In this document: positions 1-10,353 of the stretch, in pieces | Numbering within the stretch: the first letter of the stretch is position 1 | Layout: every line of letters begins with the position of its first letter | Source of the DNA: Symbiodinium natans | Lineage: Eukaryota; Sar; Dinophyceae; Suessiales; Symbiodiniaceae | Direction of reading: 5' to 3' | Assembly: GCA_905221605.1 (NCBI GenBank) | Contig: CAJNDS010001835.1 | Location: 157,601 to 221,600, forward strand | Length of the DNA stretch: 64,000 nt | Position numbers and translations under genes: made by a program | Notes under the pieces: generated by a model | What the model was told of the DNA's origin: nothing | Seen by the model: only the letters and a program-made list of their open reading frames with translations | Databases searched by the model: none

Positions 1-45
1 CAATTGAAAAGTAGTGTTCGGGGAGTCCACCGAGGAAGGAAAACA

Positions 46-110
46 GCGCCAGGCAGTTTGAGCGCACTCACGTGCCTGTGCAAGCAGAATGAGATCCATG
101 TGTGCTGCCG
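46..110 (+). repeat. Repeat family A, fragment
   Basis: A short fragment sharing the CGCCAGGCA...TTTGA stretch and the CAGAATGAGATCCATGTGTG anchor with the longer copies at 1.8-2.7 kb and 6.3-6.6 kb. Only the edge of the family is present. Confidence 0.7.
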
Positions 111-659
111 AATCACACACGCACTACGAGAGAGGGCCCCCCACTTACAAGTAGTTAGCGTGAGTTGCATATGGACATAGCAGACTTACAAGTACTTAGC
201 GTGAGTCCGACCATAGGCAACTTAGCAAGTAGACTTGCAAGTTCCGTATCTTTTTCTATCTTTTTGCACTATGACATTTTTAGATTTTGGCAAGGAGCTG
301 ACATTAGCCCCCCAAGGCGCACTTAGGAGTTTGGAGCGAGTTAATATTATATTTCGAAGGGTTTGTTGGTATTAGATTTGAGTTTAAGTGTTCCTGCAAG
401 TTCGGACAATTCATGGTTGCACAACCACGATGAGGCAACACAAACTTTGAGGGGCACGAGCTGGGCGATACAAAGCCCCAACAGTTCAGAACATTCCCGG
501 CGCCGCTCAGTTCAACTAAAGAGACAGAAGCACAAGGATGCAAGTCTGAGGGTCTTAGGCAGGCGAGCTTCCCGGCTACAGGTATACCTTCGGCGAGTTT
601 CCTCGCTACAGGCACCCAGCGAGTTTCTTTAGAAACGGTTTCAAACGACGCATGACGGA
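111..659. other. No recognised gene
   Basis: I see no conserved domain on either strand. Two near-identical short pieces (ACTTACAAGTA.TTAGCGTGAGT at about 145-172 and 184-205) are the only structure noticed, and the open frames look accidental. Confidence 0.5.
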
Positions 660-689
660 CCCTTCTGCGCACAGGTACGTGAAACAGGT

Positions 690-985
690 ATGCTTGCGGA
701 CACATGTACGCCCACTATTGTTTTTCTGGCGGAAGCTGCGGACACATGTGCGCCCACTATTGTTTTCTGGAGGAAGCTGCGGATACCTGCGCGCCCACGC
801 CTCAAGACACCAGCGGACACACAAGCGGACACACACGCGTCCACGTGTCTTTGCTGGCATAAACACGCGGTCACACATGCGCCCACATGGTTTTGGGATC
901 GAAAGTGCGCGGACACATACGTATCCACACGTTTTTTGGCGCCACATCATGTCTGTGGCCACACAGCTGCCCGCACGCCTGCCCT
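690..985. repeat. GC-rich imperfect tandem repeat
   Basis: The motif CGGACACATGTGCGCCCAC recurs with a first spacing of 42 bp (695 and 737) and then decays over four or five further units up to about 985. Both strands stay open because the unit length is a multiple of three at first. The His/Thr/Arg-rich translation has no correctly spaced Cys pair, so I treat it as a repeat rather than a protein domain. Confidence 0.65.
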
Positions 986-1002
986 CAATAAAAAAAGAGC
1001 AT

Positions 1003-1047
1003 CTCCAAGGTTTAGGGTTCCCCGGGTTTTCGGGTTTGGGGTCTAAG
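1003..1047 (+). repeat. Degenerate telomere-like TTTAGGG sequence
   Basis: Contains TTTAGGG followed by GGGTTTTCGGGTTTGGGG, a decayed G-strand telomere-like stretch directly before the LVIVD exon. A second piece (CAGGGTATTTAGGATTTAGGG) lies at about 1302-1330. Confidence 0.6.
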
Positions 1048-1231
1048 CGAGTTTCCCCCGAGCAACCTCACAGTCGTGAGCCATCTGAAAGACTCCATCC
1101 TCGATGGTGCCGAGAACATCGCAATTGCCGGGGATCACGCCTTCGTGACGTGCTACTCGGAGGACACTCTGGTCGCGATCAACATTACCGACCCGAAGAA
1201 TCCGAGCATCACAGGAGTTTTTCGAAGATAA
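1048..1231 (+). CDS. Isolated LVIVD-repeat exon or gene fragment
   Basis: Read from 1052 in frame to a stop at 1229-1231, this segment gives about 59 residues with the blade pattern AENIAIAGDHAF-VTCYSEDTLVAINITDP-KNP-ITG. That matches LVIVD beta-propeller repeats: a G..AFV strand, then TLV.I.I.DP.NP. Such repeats occur in secreted or surface proteins and no enzymatic role is implied. An AG precedes the segment (1046-1047), and a GA dinucleotide at 1224 could be a donor. I found no neighbouring LVIVD exon or start codon, and both flanks are telomere-like repeat, so this may be the last piece of a decayed gene. It is the only recognisable coding piece on the plus strand. It could instead be one exon of a gene whose other exons lie left of the window. 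Confidence 0.55.
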
Positions 1232-1335
1232 CCAGAGGCTTGATGAAGCCAAAACACACTGCAAGCGAGTTTTCGCCCTCACCGAAAAAACTAGCGTCTT
1301 CAAGGTTTCAGGGTATTTAGGATTTAGGGTAGTAC

Positions 1336-1805
1336 ATCGGCAAACCAGCTAAGGAAAACTTAAACCAGGAAGCTGCATCAAAGCTACATGTCGGCATGGA
1401 TTGCTACAATTCAAAAAGCAAGGACGCGCTTGCAAAGTATAAACCCTATATTCATCCGCCCATAAAGTAAATCAGTCTGTGTTCCATGCTATATACGCAT
1501 TTCGAACATGGCAGCGGCCGAGAGAAATGCGTCGAGCGGCTCTTGCTCACGGTTGCTGTCTGTGCAAATTTCGCAAATCCCGTCCCGCGAATAATTCCCC
1601 CCCCCCCCCCAAAAAAAAGCAGGGCCAAACAAGATAGTTTGGCTATGTCTGCTATCTTTTCCTATCTCCTTTCATATAAAACTCTGTATCTCGCTTATCC
1701 AGACTTGTATGTTTAGGGTTTACTTAGCAGACGTGTAACTGACCTTAAGGACGTTGTAACGGATTTGTAACTGTACTTGCAAGGGGGGGGGGCCCACTAT
1801 TGTAA
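1336..1805. other. No gene seen; poly-C tract
   Basis: No domain recognised on either strand. A run of C at about 1599-1611 is followed by a short A run. A G run at about 1783-1792 precedes the repeat array. Confidence 0.5.
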
Positions 1806-2156
1806 CATGTCTGCGCAAGCAGAATGAGATCCATGTGGGCTGGCCGTGTGTATGTGCGAAGCAAGTTTTGGTTCCTACAGTTTTTGGCCCTTGCTTTTGC
1901 AACCGCTGTCTTGCCGTAAAGATATGCCTACCCAACAGCTGCTGTCTGTGTGGTCGTATACCACGCAGCTATTTAGCGCAAGAACAGATCCGCGTGAACG
2001 GCGAGACGCTCATGTGTGCCCGCGCAGCTGCATTCGTGCACGATCTTTTTGCGAACCTTTCCGTGTGTCGCGCAGGACGCAGCACGCGGCAGGGAGAGCG
2101 CAACAGCGAAGCAGCAGTATGTCGATATGAATATATATTGTAAATACACACGACGC
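1806..2156 (+). repeat. Repeat family A, copy 1 (internally deleted)
   Basis: Begins with the CAGAATGAGATCCATGTG anchor at about 1820 and runs into copy 2. Relative to copy 2 it lacks about 90 bp after the anchor (the TCGCATCAAACGCAGCAG...GACGGACAGCCGAG part) but keeps the TTTTGGTTCCTA...CTTTTGCAACCGCT core. Confidence 0.8.
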
Positions 2157-2584
2157 GAACAGAATGAGATCTATGTGTGCTCGCATCAAACGCAGCAGTT
2201 GAGTCACAAGACCGAGACGGACAGCCGAGATTGTCTCGCCGGCGGAATCTTTCGCGTGCCAAAAGATATTGGCTCCTATATAGTTTTTAGCCCTTGCTTT
2301 TGCAACCGCTTTCTTGCCGCAAAAATATATATGCCTACCCAACACCTGATGTCTGTGTGGTCGTGTAAGACGCGGCTGTCTAGTGCAAGAGCAGATCAGT
2401 GCGAACGGCGAGACACCCATGTGTGCCCGCGCAACAGCATTCGTGCACGATCTTGTCGCGAGCCTTTCCGTGTGTGTCGCACCGGAGTGTGTCGCGCTGG
2501 ACGCAGCACGCGGCACGGAGAGCGCAACAGCGCATGCAGCAGTATCTTGATATGAGTATATTGAAAATACACACGATATTTATG
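2157..2584 (+). repeat. Repeat family A, full tandem unit
   Basis: The anchor recurs at about 2160 and 2589, so the unit is about 429 bp. It contains GACGGACAGCCGAG, GCCGGCGGAATCTTT, the CTTTTGCAACCGCTTTCTTGCC core and a GATATGA-TATATT end. No coding potential is evident and several overlapping frames are shadows. Confidence 0.85.
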
Positions 2585-2745
2585 CGAACAGAATGAGATC
2601 CATGTGTGCTCGCATCAAACGCAGCAGTTGAGCCACAAGACCGCGACGGACAGCCGAGATTGTCACGCCGGCGGAATCTTTGCGTGCCACAAGATGTGTG
2701 TGTGTGTGTGTGTATGTGCGCGTAGCAAGTTTTGGTTCCTATAGC
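2585..2745 (+). repeat. Repeat family A, copy 3 (truncated)
   Basis: Same start as the full unit but broken after AGCAAGTTTTGGTTCCTATAG. A (TG)n microsatellite at about 2696-2712 replaces the normal KpnI-like spacer. Confidence 0.8.
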
Positions 2746-2799
2746 TCCCCAACAGCGAATACGCTTGGGGTTTGTAATCTGGTGAGCCCAAGCCCTGCT

Positions 2800-2945
2800 C
2801 CCTCAGATTCTTGGAGATTTTTGGGGCAACTAAACTCTGCACTAAACACTGTACCTGAGGTAACACACATTGTATTTCAATAATCACCCCCCCCGCCCCC
2901 TTCCCCCCACTAAGCAAAACCAAACTCTGTACCAGGGTTTATGCT
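2800..2945 (-). repeat. Repeat family B, inverted copy
   Basis: The reverse complement reads GGTACAGAGTTTGGTTTTGCTTAG...GAAATACAATGTGT...AGGTACAGTGTTTAGTGCAGAG. This matches the tandem units at 5.28-5.81 kb in opposite orientation. Confidence 0.75.
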
Positions 2946-2979
2946 TATCTGGCCCCGCAATATTTATGTATGGGAAAAA

Positions 2980-3045
2980 CTCAGTATTTCAATGGGCTGG
3001 ATCCAAGATCCAATATTCCACAGAAAGTGTTTCAAGGTGATACAA
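2980..3045. repeat. Repeat family C, short copy
   Basis: Carries GTATTTCAAT-GGGCTGGATCCAAG and a nearby CAATATTCC, the same elements that form inverted repeats at 4.85-5.11 kb. Confidence 0.6.
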
Positions 3046-3339
3046 AAAAGCCCCTGCTCTGGTCAAGTGAGAGTTTAGGGAGATGAGGAGGTTTGCAAAC
3101 ATACAAATATTCAGGACCTCTGGAAAGAAGAGAGGACGAGGGAAAAGAAGGACCGACTACGAAAAACTTAGTTTATATATATATAGCTAAAATGTAAGCA
3201 CTTGTTGCCTCTAACATAAAAGCTTATTGTGTTAAAAACTACGCTTGTTAAAACAACAGGCCCTTATGCTAACCGCCTGTTACACTCACAAAAGTCTCTT
3301 GTAAGCGGTGCTTAAAGCTGATATAAGCGTCTATTGAAG
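3046..3339. other. No gene seen
   Basis: AT-rich sequence with a short (TA)n at about 3174-3184. No conserved frame recognised. Confidence 0.5.
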
Positions 3340-3612
3340 GGTCAGGGCATAGCAAGACAACGATTGCAAAAGCAAAGGCTAAAAGCAATAGTAATATAGG
3401 AACCAAAACTTGCTGCGCGCGCATACAGATATTTTATTATACGCAAAGATTCCGCCGGCGAGACAACCTCGGCTGTCCGTCGTGGTCTTGTGACTCAACT
3501 GCTGCTTTTCTGCGTGCGCGCGTGGATCTCATTCTGTTCGCGCAGCCATCGTCAATATATTCATATCAAAATGCTGCTGCATTCGCGCTGTCGTTACGGG
3601 CGTGGCTTGGGC
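3340..3612 (-). repeat. Repeat family A, inverted copy
   Basis: Reverse-complement copy: TAGGAACCAAAACTTGCT, GATTCCGCCGGCGAGACAA, CTCGGCTGTCCGTCG and GGATCTCATTCTGTTCG appear in reverse order. It abuts the telomere-like region directly. Confidence 0.85.
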
Positions 3613-4125
3613 AATAGGGTTTGGGGCGGGGCCGAGGCTGGCGGCTTGGGCTTCAAGGTTATAGGGGTTGAGGTTTGGGGTTGAGGGATGTATACAGTTT
3701 TGACCAGGCTTGGTTGTTTTTTGTTGAGGGTGCAGGGGGTTGTGGTCTCTTGGGCTTACGGATGGAGATGTAGAGTTCAACGGTGGTTTGGGGTTTAGGG
3801 TCTAAAGTGGGGTTATTGCTTCGGGTTGATGATTAAACCCCAAGCAACAAACCATAAACCTCGAACGCCAGACCCTAATTAAGCCTTTCCTAGATATATC
3901 AAAGAAAAAATAGTCAGGGGTCATGGTGAAGTTTTGGGGTTTTGGGACTGCGGGTGTTTAGGGTCTGCATCTTTGGGTGGAGTTTGGGTTGGGGTTTTTT
4001 TGGGGGGGGCTTGGGGGCGTTACGGGTTCAGAATTTCGGGTGCTCAGGATTCATGATTTCGGGGTTGAGGGTCTGTCTGGTTTCAGGAGTATGGTTCGGA
4101 GCCGACATGCTTGAGTATGGTTCGG
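3600..4125 (+). repeat. Degenerate telomere-like region, mainly G-strand
   Basis: Many decayed heptamer-like units such as GGTTTGGGGTTTAGGGTCTAA, GTTTAGGGTCTG and GGTTTGGG. A short opposite-strand stretch (AAACCCCAAG...AAACCATAAACC) interrupts at about 3834-3880. The heptamer is TTTAGGG-like but rarely perfect. Confidence 0.7.
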
Positions 4126-4144
4126 AGCCGAGATGCTTTTAGGT

Positions 4145-4336
4145 GAGTTAACTCGAGTTAACTCGGGTTGGCTCTGCAAGTTAAAAGGAAAATAAGAGGT
4201 CTTGGGGAGTTAACTCGAGTTAACTCGAGTTGGATCTGAGAGTTAGCTCGAGTTAACTCGGGTTGGGTCTGACAGTTAACTCGAGTTAACTCGGGTTGGC
4301 TCTGAGACTTAACTCGAGTTAAATCGGGTTAACTCC
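4145..4336. repeat. Palindromic GAGTTAACTC tandem array
   Basis: Five imperfect units of about 31-36 bp carry GAGTTAACTCGAGTTAACTC, a perfect palindrome, followed by GGGTTGG.TCTGA. The array lies exactly between the G-strand and C-strand telomere-like stretches. Confidence 0.85.
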
Positions 4337-4344
4337 CCTGCCCC

Positions 4345-4510
4345 TGAAACACCAAACCCTAAACCCTGAATCCCATGCCCTAAGCCCTAAAACCCTAAAC
4401 CCTCAGCCCTCAATCCAAAACCATGGACTCGGAACCCTAGACCTAATCCCTAAACATGAGCGCCTAAACATCACCTTGAACCCGAAACCTTGAACCTAAG
4501 TCAGACCCCT
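4345..4510 (-). repeat. Degenerate telomere-like region, C-strand
   Basis: Contains ACCAAACCCTAAACCCTGAA, CCCTAAGCCCTAAAACCCTA and further decayed CCCTAAA units, opposite in orientation to the stretch at 3.6-4.1 kb. Confidence 0.8.
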
Positions 4511-4847
4511 GTATATAATAAGCCCTCTCATCGACATAGTCGATCCAAAACTTCAACTCCAAACACAAGTGAATAAATACATGAGCCAAAATCAAAAACT
4601 CACAATAAATACACACACACACACCTTTCTACATTTTTTATATAAACACCTCTAAACGCGAAGCCTTAAATTTTACAACAGAGGAGGCTGCGGGAGCCTG
4701 TTTGTTAGAATGAGTTTGTTGCGTTGTTTGCTTTCTCGTTTTTTGTTGGATCGTGATGGTCGATGTTAAAACATCGAAACAGACAAGACCGCTTTCCAAA
4801 ATGTGTGGACTCTTGGTCCCTGGTTGTGGCCGCCCCGCTTCCCCCAA
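4511..4847. other. No gene seen; AC microsatellite
   Basis: Only a short (AC)n at about 4611-4622. The minus frame through 4.64-5.1 kb is a shadow of repeat family C. Confidence 0.5.
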
Positions 4848-5115
4848 TGTTGCAGTATTGAAGCCCTTTCAATATTGGGCTGGATCCAAGGTCCGACGTC
4901 CAAAGATTTCGCAAAGCAATCTTGGATCCAGCCAGGACACTCCCCCCAATATTGAAGTATTGAAACCCTTTCAATATTCCAAGGTTGGTTCCAGCCTGCG
5001 CCCTGGATCCAAGATGGCCTCCGAAAAAACTGTGAAATCTTGGATCTTGGATCCAGCCCAATATTGAAATATTGAGTTTTTGCAATGTTTTCAATATTGC
5101 GCCCAACCTAGGCCG
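4848..5115. repeat. Repeat family C, nested inverted repeats
   Basis: CAATATTGGGCTGGATCCAAG near 4877 and its inverse CTTGGATCCAGCCCAATATTG near 5047 flank further CAATATTGAA and GGATCC elements. The whole segment can fold back on itself. Confidence 0.75.
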
Positions 5116-5269
5116 TGGAACCAGATTAGTAAACAACAACTAAGGAGCTGCAATTGAGTGTTCATCAAAGGACTATTCCCACAGCGTTCCACTTCAAACA
5201 ATACGTGTATATATATATATATATATCATCTTTGTGCGTGTATGTGTTTTAATTGGATATGTGCGTAAC

Positions 5270-5812
5270 TATGCAGGTGTTAGTGCAGAGTTTAGGTTTT
5301 GCTTGGGATGACAACTGAAATACCATGCGGTTTTAGTACAGAGTTCAGGCTTTGTTTTTTTTGGGGGGGACATGCAATGTGGCTAGCTAAGGTATAGTGT
5401 TGGTACAGAGTTTAAATTTTGCTTCTTTGGATGATTACTGAAATTGCAAAGTGTTAGCTAAGGTACAGCGTAGTGCAAAGTTTGGGGGGTGATTGCTTGA
5501 GGTACAGTTATCAGCGCAGAGTTATTTCTGGTTTGCCCTGGTTTGCTTATCGGAGGATGAGAACGGAAATACAATGTGTTAGCTAAGGTGCAGTGTTTAG
5601 TTCAGAGTTCAAGTAGTTAAGCTGCTTGCTTATCAGGGGGAGGTGGGGGGGGGGAGGGCTGATTATAGCTATTCAATATGTGGCAGTTCAAAAGAGTTTA
5701 GGTTTTGCTCATTGGGGGATGATTGCTTGAGGTAAAGTTTTTAGTACAAAGCTTAGGTTTTGCTTATTGGGGGATGTTTACTCAAATACAGCTGGTGTTT
5801 TGACAGCTTCGA
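5270..5812 (+). repeat. Repeat family B, degenerate tandem array
   Basis: About six or seven diverged units of roughly 75-95 bp share TTAGT.CAGAGTTTAGGTTTTGCTT, GGGGGATGATT.CT, GAAATACAATGTGTTAGCT and AAGGTACAGTGT. The units carry no long open frame. Confidence 0.8.
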
Positions 5813-6335
5813 GCAAAACATCCCGAACACAAGCTGAACCGACATAGCACAGAAGAAGAGCAAGGTGGATCAGGAGGTCCCAGAAAGAGTGAAAGGATAT
5901 CTGCTCACCTGTGAGAAAAGTTGCTGTGTGCTGCTTCTTGGGGTTGGCCTTCTTACTCTGCTCGGACGCCGTGCCAGACTACGGCCACAATCTTTTAAAG
6001 CAACTTGAGCCAGTATGCACATGGAAAGCCTGCGTGCACGGAAAAACAGCATTCATGCTGAACTTGTTGCACAAGTAATTGGCAGTGTCGGGCCCTTCCC
6101 CTCTCCTTGCATCCCTGTGTCAAGGAGCAACATTTAGATTTACTTCCTTCCATTTGCCCCCACAATAAAAAGAATAAGCGTTTATATTATAGACAATAGC
6201 GTTTATGTTTATACAATAAGCGTTTATGTTAAAGCCCTTTGAAAAGTGTATACTTTTATCGGAATAGCCGTTCATTTTTAAGAGACTATTGGAAGATCAA
6301 GGTGACCTTTCGACGACATACCGGCTCGCCCGTTT
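5813..6335. other. No gene seen; short AATAAGCGTTTAT repeats
   Basis: No domain recognised. Three nearby copies of (A)ATA.GCGTTTAT lie at about 6173-6223. Confidence 0.5.
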
Positions 6336-6645
6336 CAACGCCAGGCAATTTGAATGCGCGCGCGCGTGGCTTAGCGACAGCTCGATTCGAATGCAGCAGC
6401 ATTCTGATATGAATATATACGATATTTGTGCGAACAGAGTGAAATCCACGTGTGCGCGCAGAAAATGTCACAGTTATGTCACAAGACCGCGACGGACAGC
6501 CGAGGTTGTATCGCCGGCGGAATCTTTGCGTGCAAAAAGATATCTGTATGTGCGCACGCAGCAAGTTTTGGTTCCTATAGTTTTTAGCGCTTGCTTTTGC
6601 CACCGCTTTCTTGCCGTAAAGATGTGCCTGTCCAACACCTGAACA
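6336..6645 (+). repeat. Repeat family A, distal direct copy
   Basis: Carries CGCCAGGCAATTTGAATGCG, the diverged anchor CAGAGTGAAATCCACGTGTG, GACGGACAGCCGAGGTTG, GCCGGCGGAATCTTTGCGTG and the TTTTGGTTCCTATAGTTTTT core, then stops after CCAACACCTGAA. Confidence 0.85.
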
Positions 6646-6956
6646 TTGCTTCAATCTTGCGAGGTTTCCTTTTCGATTCCGTTTGCAAAAACGACTACAC
6701 GCCGGCTGATGATATCCCACGCTGTTGGGGTCTGTTGCTGCTGAGATAATTCACGAAAACTCCAAAGTCGAGTTGACGGATCCTAAACTGAGTGTACGAA
6801 CGTGTGCTGTACGTGGTGGAGGTTCCTTTGATTCTGTCCTTTTGCCGTTCAAGCTGCACTTGAGGAGCTTCTCAGTGGCTTCCCAATGGGCTACTGGGAA
6901 AAGCAGTCTTCACGTCGTCCCATGTGAAGTATGTGTTATTATGTGTGGTTTTGTCA

Positions 6957-8562
6957 AACTGATAAAGCTCCTTTTGCAGGGTCGAAGCTTGCAATAAATG
7001 CAGGATCTATCCGATCAGACCAGGCTGCTAGGACCCGACGTCCGTCGGCAGCAAGGCACGCGTCCTCCATACAGCAGCTTTGAATGAGCGCTGCCGGGCG
7101 AGGGAGGGAGAGGGAGAGCGAGAGAGACAGTGAGACCGTGGGAGGGATGCGAAACGCCGTGCAGGCGCGTAAGGGTAATGCGAAGTCACGGCAGCCCAGG
7201 CAAGCCAGAGAAGTAGAGAGACTAAACGCGCGCTTCCAGCTCATGTCGGTCCTGGACCGGACCTTGCAAGCGCCAAAGCTGAGCCTCACAACCAAAACTG
7301 CTGAGCATACTGCTGTGCTTTTCGGCGAAGGTGCTCCATGAGCCAGCGAGTTGAAGCTGCACATCACTCGTGACACTTACGACTTATGCTTCGCATCCGA
7401 AATATGACGGCCACCTATCCTGGAATCCTGAAGTACACACGCTAGTGCTGATGGTCGCCTCCTGAAAACCCCGAGGCAGAACATTGCAAAACGTAGCATC
7501 TTGGTGCCAGGGGTCTCCAAGCGCCGCATCGTACAGCGCGATTGAACGTGTCGCAGTCATCGTCAGTGCTCTGCTCCCATCTTCAGAGAAGGTCACAGAG
7601 ATTACGGCACCGCAGTGCCTGAGCTCGATTTCAGAGGAGACACAAGGACAAAGGACATGGGCCCCCGTCGGCGACATTCAGCTAAGAGTTGCTCACTAGC
7701 TGCTACTTAGACCCAATTTGCTCGATCTTGGTTCTTTGTTCCAGAGCAGTCCATGACTGAATCTGCTGGCGCGGTCACCCTCCCAATATACAGAGAGTCT
7801 TCCCAGTGTCCAGCTCGAAGATCCGTGCTGTTCCATCCTCACGGGTGCTCTCTTCGGTTCTCCTGGTTAAAAGCATTCCGCTATCCGGCACAGAGGGCAT
7901 TCTCCGAAGCAGCCACTAAACTTTGACGTTCTAATATGTTCAAAAAGAAAGGCACGAAGAGAAGATTGGAACTGTAGCAGCAACCTAAAGGCAACGCCCC
8001 AAGTTTTGGCGCCTCAGAGGCCGTGCACAGCTTCTGTGGCGGGAGGCGGATCAGCGTTAGAAGGGCACCCTCGTGGAGGCCGACGTCGCCTACAGCTGCT
8101 GCGGAGGGATGTGAAGGATGTGGACAGATGCACAAACAGGTGCAAATGCAGCAAGCAAGTACCAAAACTGTCATAACAGCCTTTTGAGGGATTCCCATCG
8201 CCACAATTGTCCGCCTGACACATCTGATGGCAGCAGCTCCCTGTTGCCGAACATCAGGGCAGAGCGCGGGAATGAGCCGCGCAGCTCGACATCAATCTCC
8301 TGATCAAGAGCAGGGCCTCTTACGGTGAAAATCAGGTCTTGACACCAGCAGTCCCTGTCCCTTGTGAGTCAGACAGGAATAAGTGCTGCTTGCACACGTG
8401 TAGTTACATCATGATGATGATGATGATGATGATGCTGGTGGCTGCAGTCGGCACATGTCGACATGATTTGTGGTCCTCGACTCGCCGCCGAATTTCAGCC
8501 ACTGCATCCTTTGCATAATGGCGCAAGAAACAGACTTTCCAGTTTGAAGATCTTTGTCGTGC
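6957..8562 (-). CDS. WD40-repeat protein (partial exon model)
   Basis: Several minus-strand exons carry WD40 blades. At 8536-8562 the blade end reads GTTKIFKLE with an AG|G acceptor and GT donor. At about 7785-7837 it reads DGTARIFELDTGKTL after AG|G. At 7518-7623 LRHCGAVISVTFSEDGSRA continues to IALYDAAL, with a GA donor. At about 6957-7064 DACLAADGRRVLAAW follows AG|G. These match the H-G-V-S-V-FS.DG...D pattern of beta-propeller scaffold proteins, which act as binding platforms; the partner cannot be told. A further piece (LPDSARRLLCAG, about 8860-8895) may be an upstream blade. Start, stop and exact joins are unresolved, and one blade contains extra residues, so a decayed copy is possible. 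It lies 3' of clpC on the same strand. Confidence 0.6.
8409..8434. repeat. (ATG)n trinucleotide microsatellite
   Basis: Eight consecutive ATG/GAT trinucleotides, inside the probable intron space of the WD40 gene. Confidence 0.9.
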
Positions 8563-8899
8563 CTCCAACATCTGTCAAGGATTAACAAACAAGATACGCA
8601 AAAGGACGACAACGTGCAATACATAAAAGCGATCTTCACCCTCAAGCGCCTACGGCAATGGGACAAACTTCACAAACCAAGGGCTGCCAGGCTTCTGCTG
8701 CATTGACCTGAATCGTGGCCAGCCTTAGCACGATATCCGGGGCAAGACGAACGTTTCAACTGCAAACCATCTTTTGTAGGTCTGCTCGAGGGTGCTGTCC
8801 CTGTAAACTGCGCCACAGAGCCAAGGCGCGTCTGCCCCGACAGCAACTTCACCTGCACAGAGAAGTCTGCGCGCGGAGTCCGGGAGCCTCAAAAAGAGC

Positions 8900-10353
8900 A
8901 TGCAACGCATGCAAGTACCATGCAGCATGCAGGTCCCGTCAATGTCTTGACTTGACATGTCCTTATTATTGCAGTCTGAACTCCGAAACGATACAGCCTC
9001 AGCCAGCCTCTCCTGGCTTGAAAGTCAGGCCGTTCATGACTTCGCGACTGCTTGGGGGTGTCCAATTTGGGGGAGGCAGGCCACACCAAGCAGGTCCAAT
9101 ATTTCTTGGATCGTGGCTTAATAGTGGGGAAACATGCCCGTAACGCTACGTTTGTCTTCGAGCGGCGACTGCGGGAGCTGCGCGACATGATGGCATCTAC
9201 TGCCGCTGCTGCATGCGTCAAGACTGTCTGAATATGCAGGAGGGGTTGGTTAGGCTGCCTAAGTTGGGTGAGGATCTGTCGATTGCTTGCACTGTTTCCA
9301 GCTTTGGGCAAACAGCACAGATGCTCGGCGCTGCTCGTGGAATAAGCTCACGCGACGGCAAGATGGTATCGAACAAACCTGCTGATGATCCGACAGGCTA
9401 TGGCAAGGAACCTGTGTGGTCCACAATCTGGCATCTGGCTTTGGGTAGCACACCAGAACCTTCAACTGTCAACAGAACCAGTGTGGGGCTCCTATCTGAA
9501 AACAGCCGACACTGGCATAGTATTGCGGGCGCCGTACGTGGCCCCTGGAGTATTGGAGCCAGGAGCAATGAGCATGAGCCTTCTTCGGGACAGGCTAGGG
9601 CCTTTGTTCCAATGCCGCTCTGCTCTCAAGGACTGCTGCAAAGAAGTTCAGCGTCTTTGGCAAAACCAGGTTCGGGCGTGGCTGCAGTCGACTGTGGACA
9701 CCACAAAGCTGCGCAAAACTAGGCTTAGATTGTTATATAAACAGTGGTTTTATATGATTTGCCGCGATGACTCTGTGTTTACAGGGCATGCAACGCAAAC
9801 TAAAGCGAGAGGGCTCCACTTTCGTTGTGCTCGACTTGCTGGCCAGCTCCTTCAGCACCGGTCGTCAGTCCCAGCGCCATGCCTGGCACGATTCTGCTGA
9901 AACACGTGTACTGCGATGGTCACGCTTGGCTCAAGAGCGTCAGCAGACCTCACGGGTGTGTGAAAAAGACGACTTGCCAGTACTTGCCAGCTGCTTTTCA
10001 TATTGCGAAAGGGCACATCACATGGTGGAATTGCTCTAAAATTTGCTTGCAGTTGAGGGGGGGGGGGGCGAGTTCGTAATCAAGAGTCCCCAATATTCTC
10101 AATCATACACCCGGCTCATTCTGAGGCCAACCTACTTAGACGCAGCGATGGAAGAGAACGCCACCTCTTTTTGTTGCTTTGCAGCATGCCGCGTTAACAG
10201 TCGCAGTTCAAAACTGATCAAAGGTTTCAGGCTGCTGTGGTCTCCACGACCTCAGAAACAAGCACAGCCGCGGAGTTCAAACATGCACAACAAAAGAATC
10301 ATTTGCCCTAGCAACCATAACATGGATGAGCGTGCCAAAAACGTCTCTGATTG
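8900..10353. other. Intergenic or unassigned between clpC and the WD40 gene
   Basis: I see no conserved domain. The plus frames at 9.2-9.9 kb look open but show no family pattern and fit no splice model. A G run lies at about 10060-10069. The 3' end of the clpC transcript must fall in the right part. Confidence 0.45.

Noticed and set aside
690-985. Possible C2H2 zinc-finger array (His/Thr/Arg-rich frame)
   Set aside because: The required Cys pairs and linker spacing are missing. The pattern is explained by the DNA tandem repeat.
1806-2745. Overlapping frames of 100-180 codons on both strands
   Set aside because: All follow the 429-bp repeat family A units. They change frame between copies and show no domain.
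9926-9935. TTGGCTCAAG spliced-leader-like match on the plus strand
   Set aside because: It is on the strand opposite to all nearby genes and has no gene downstream. Taken as a chance match.
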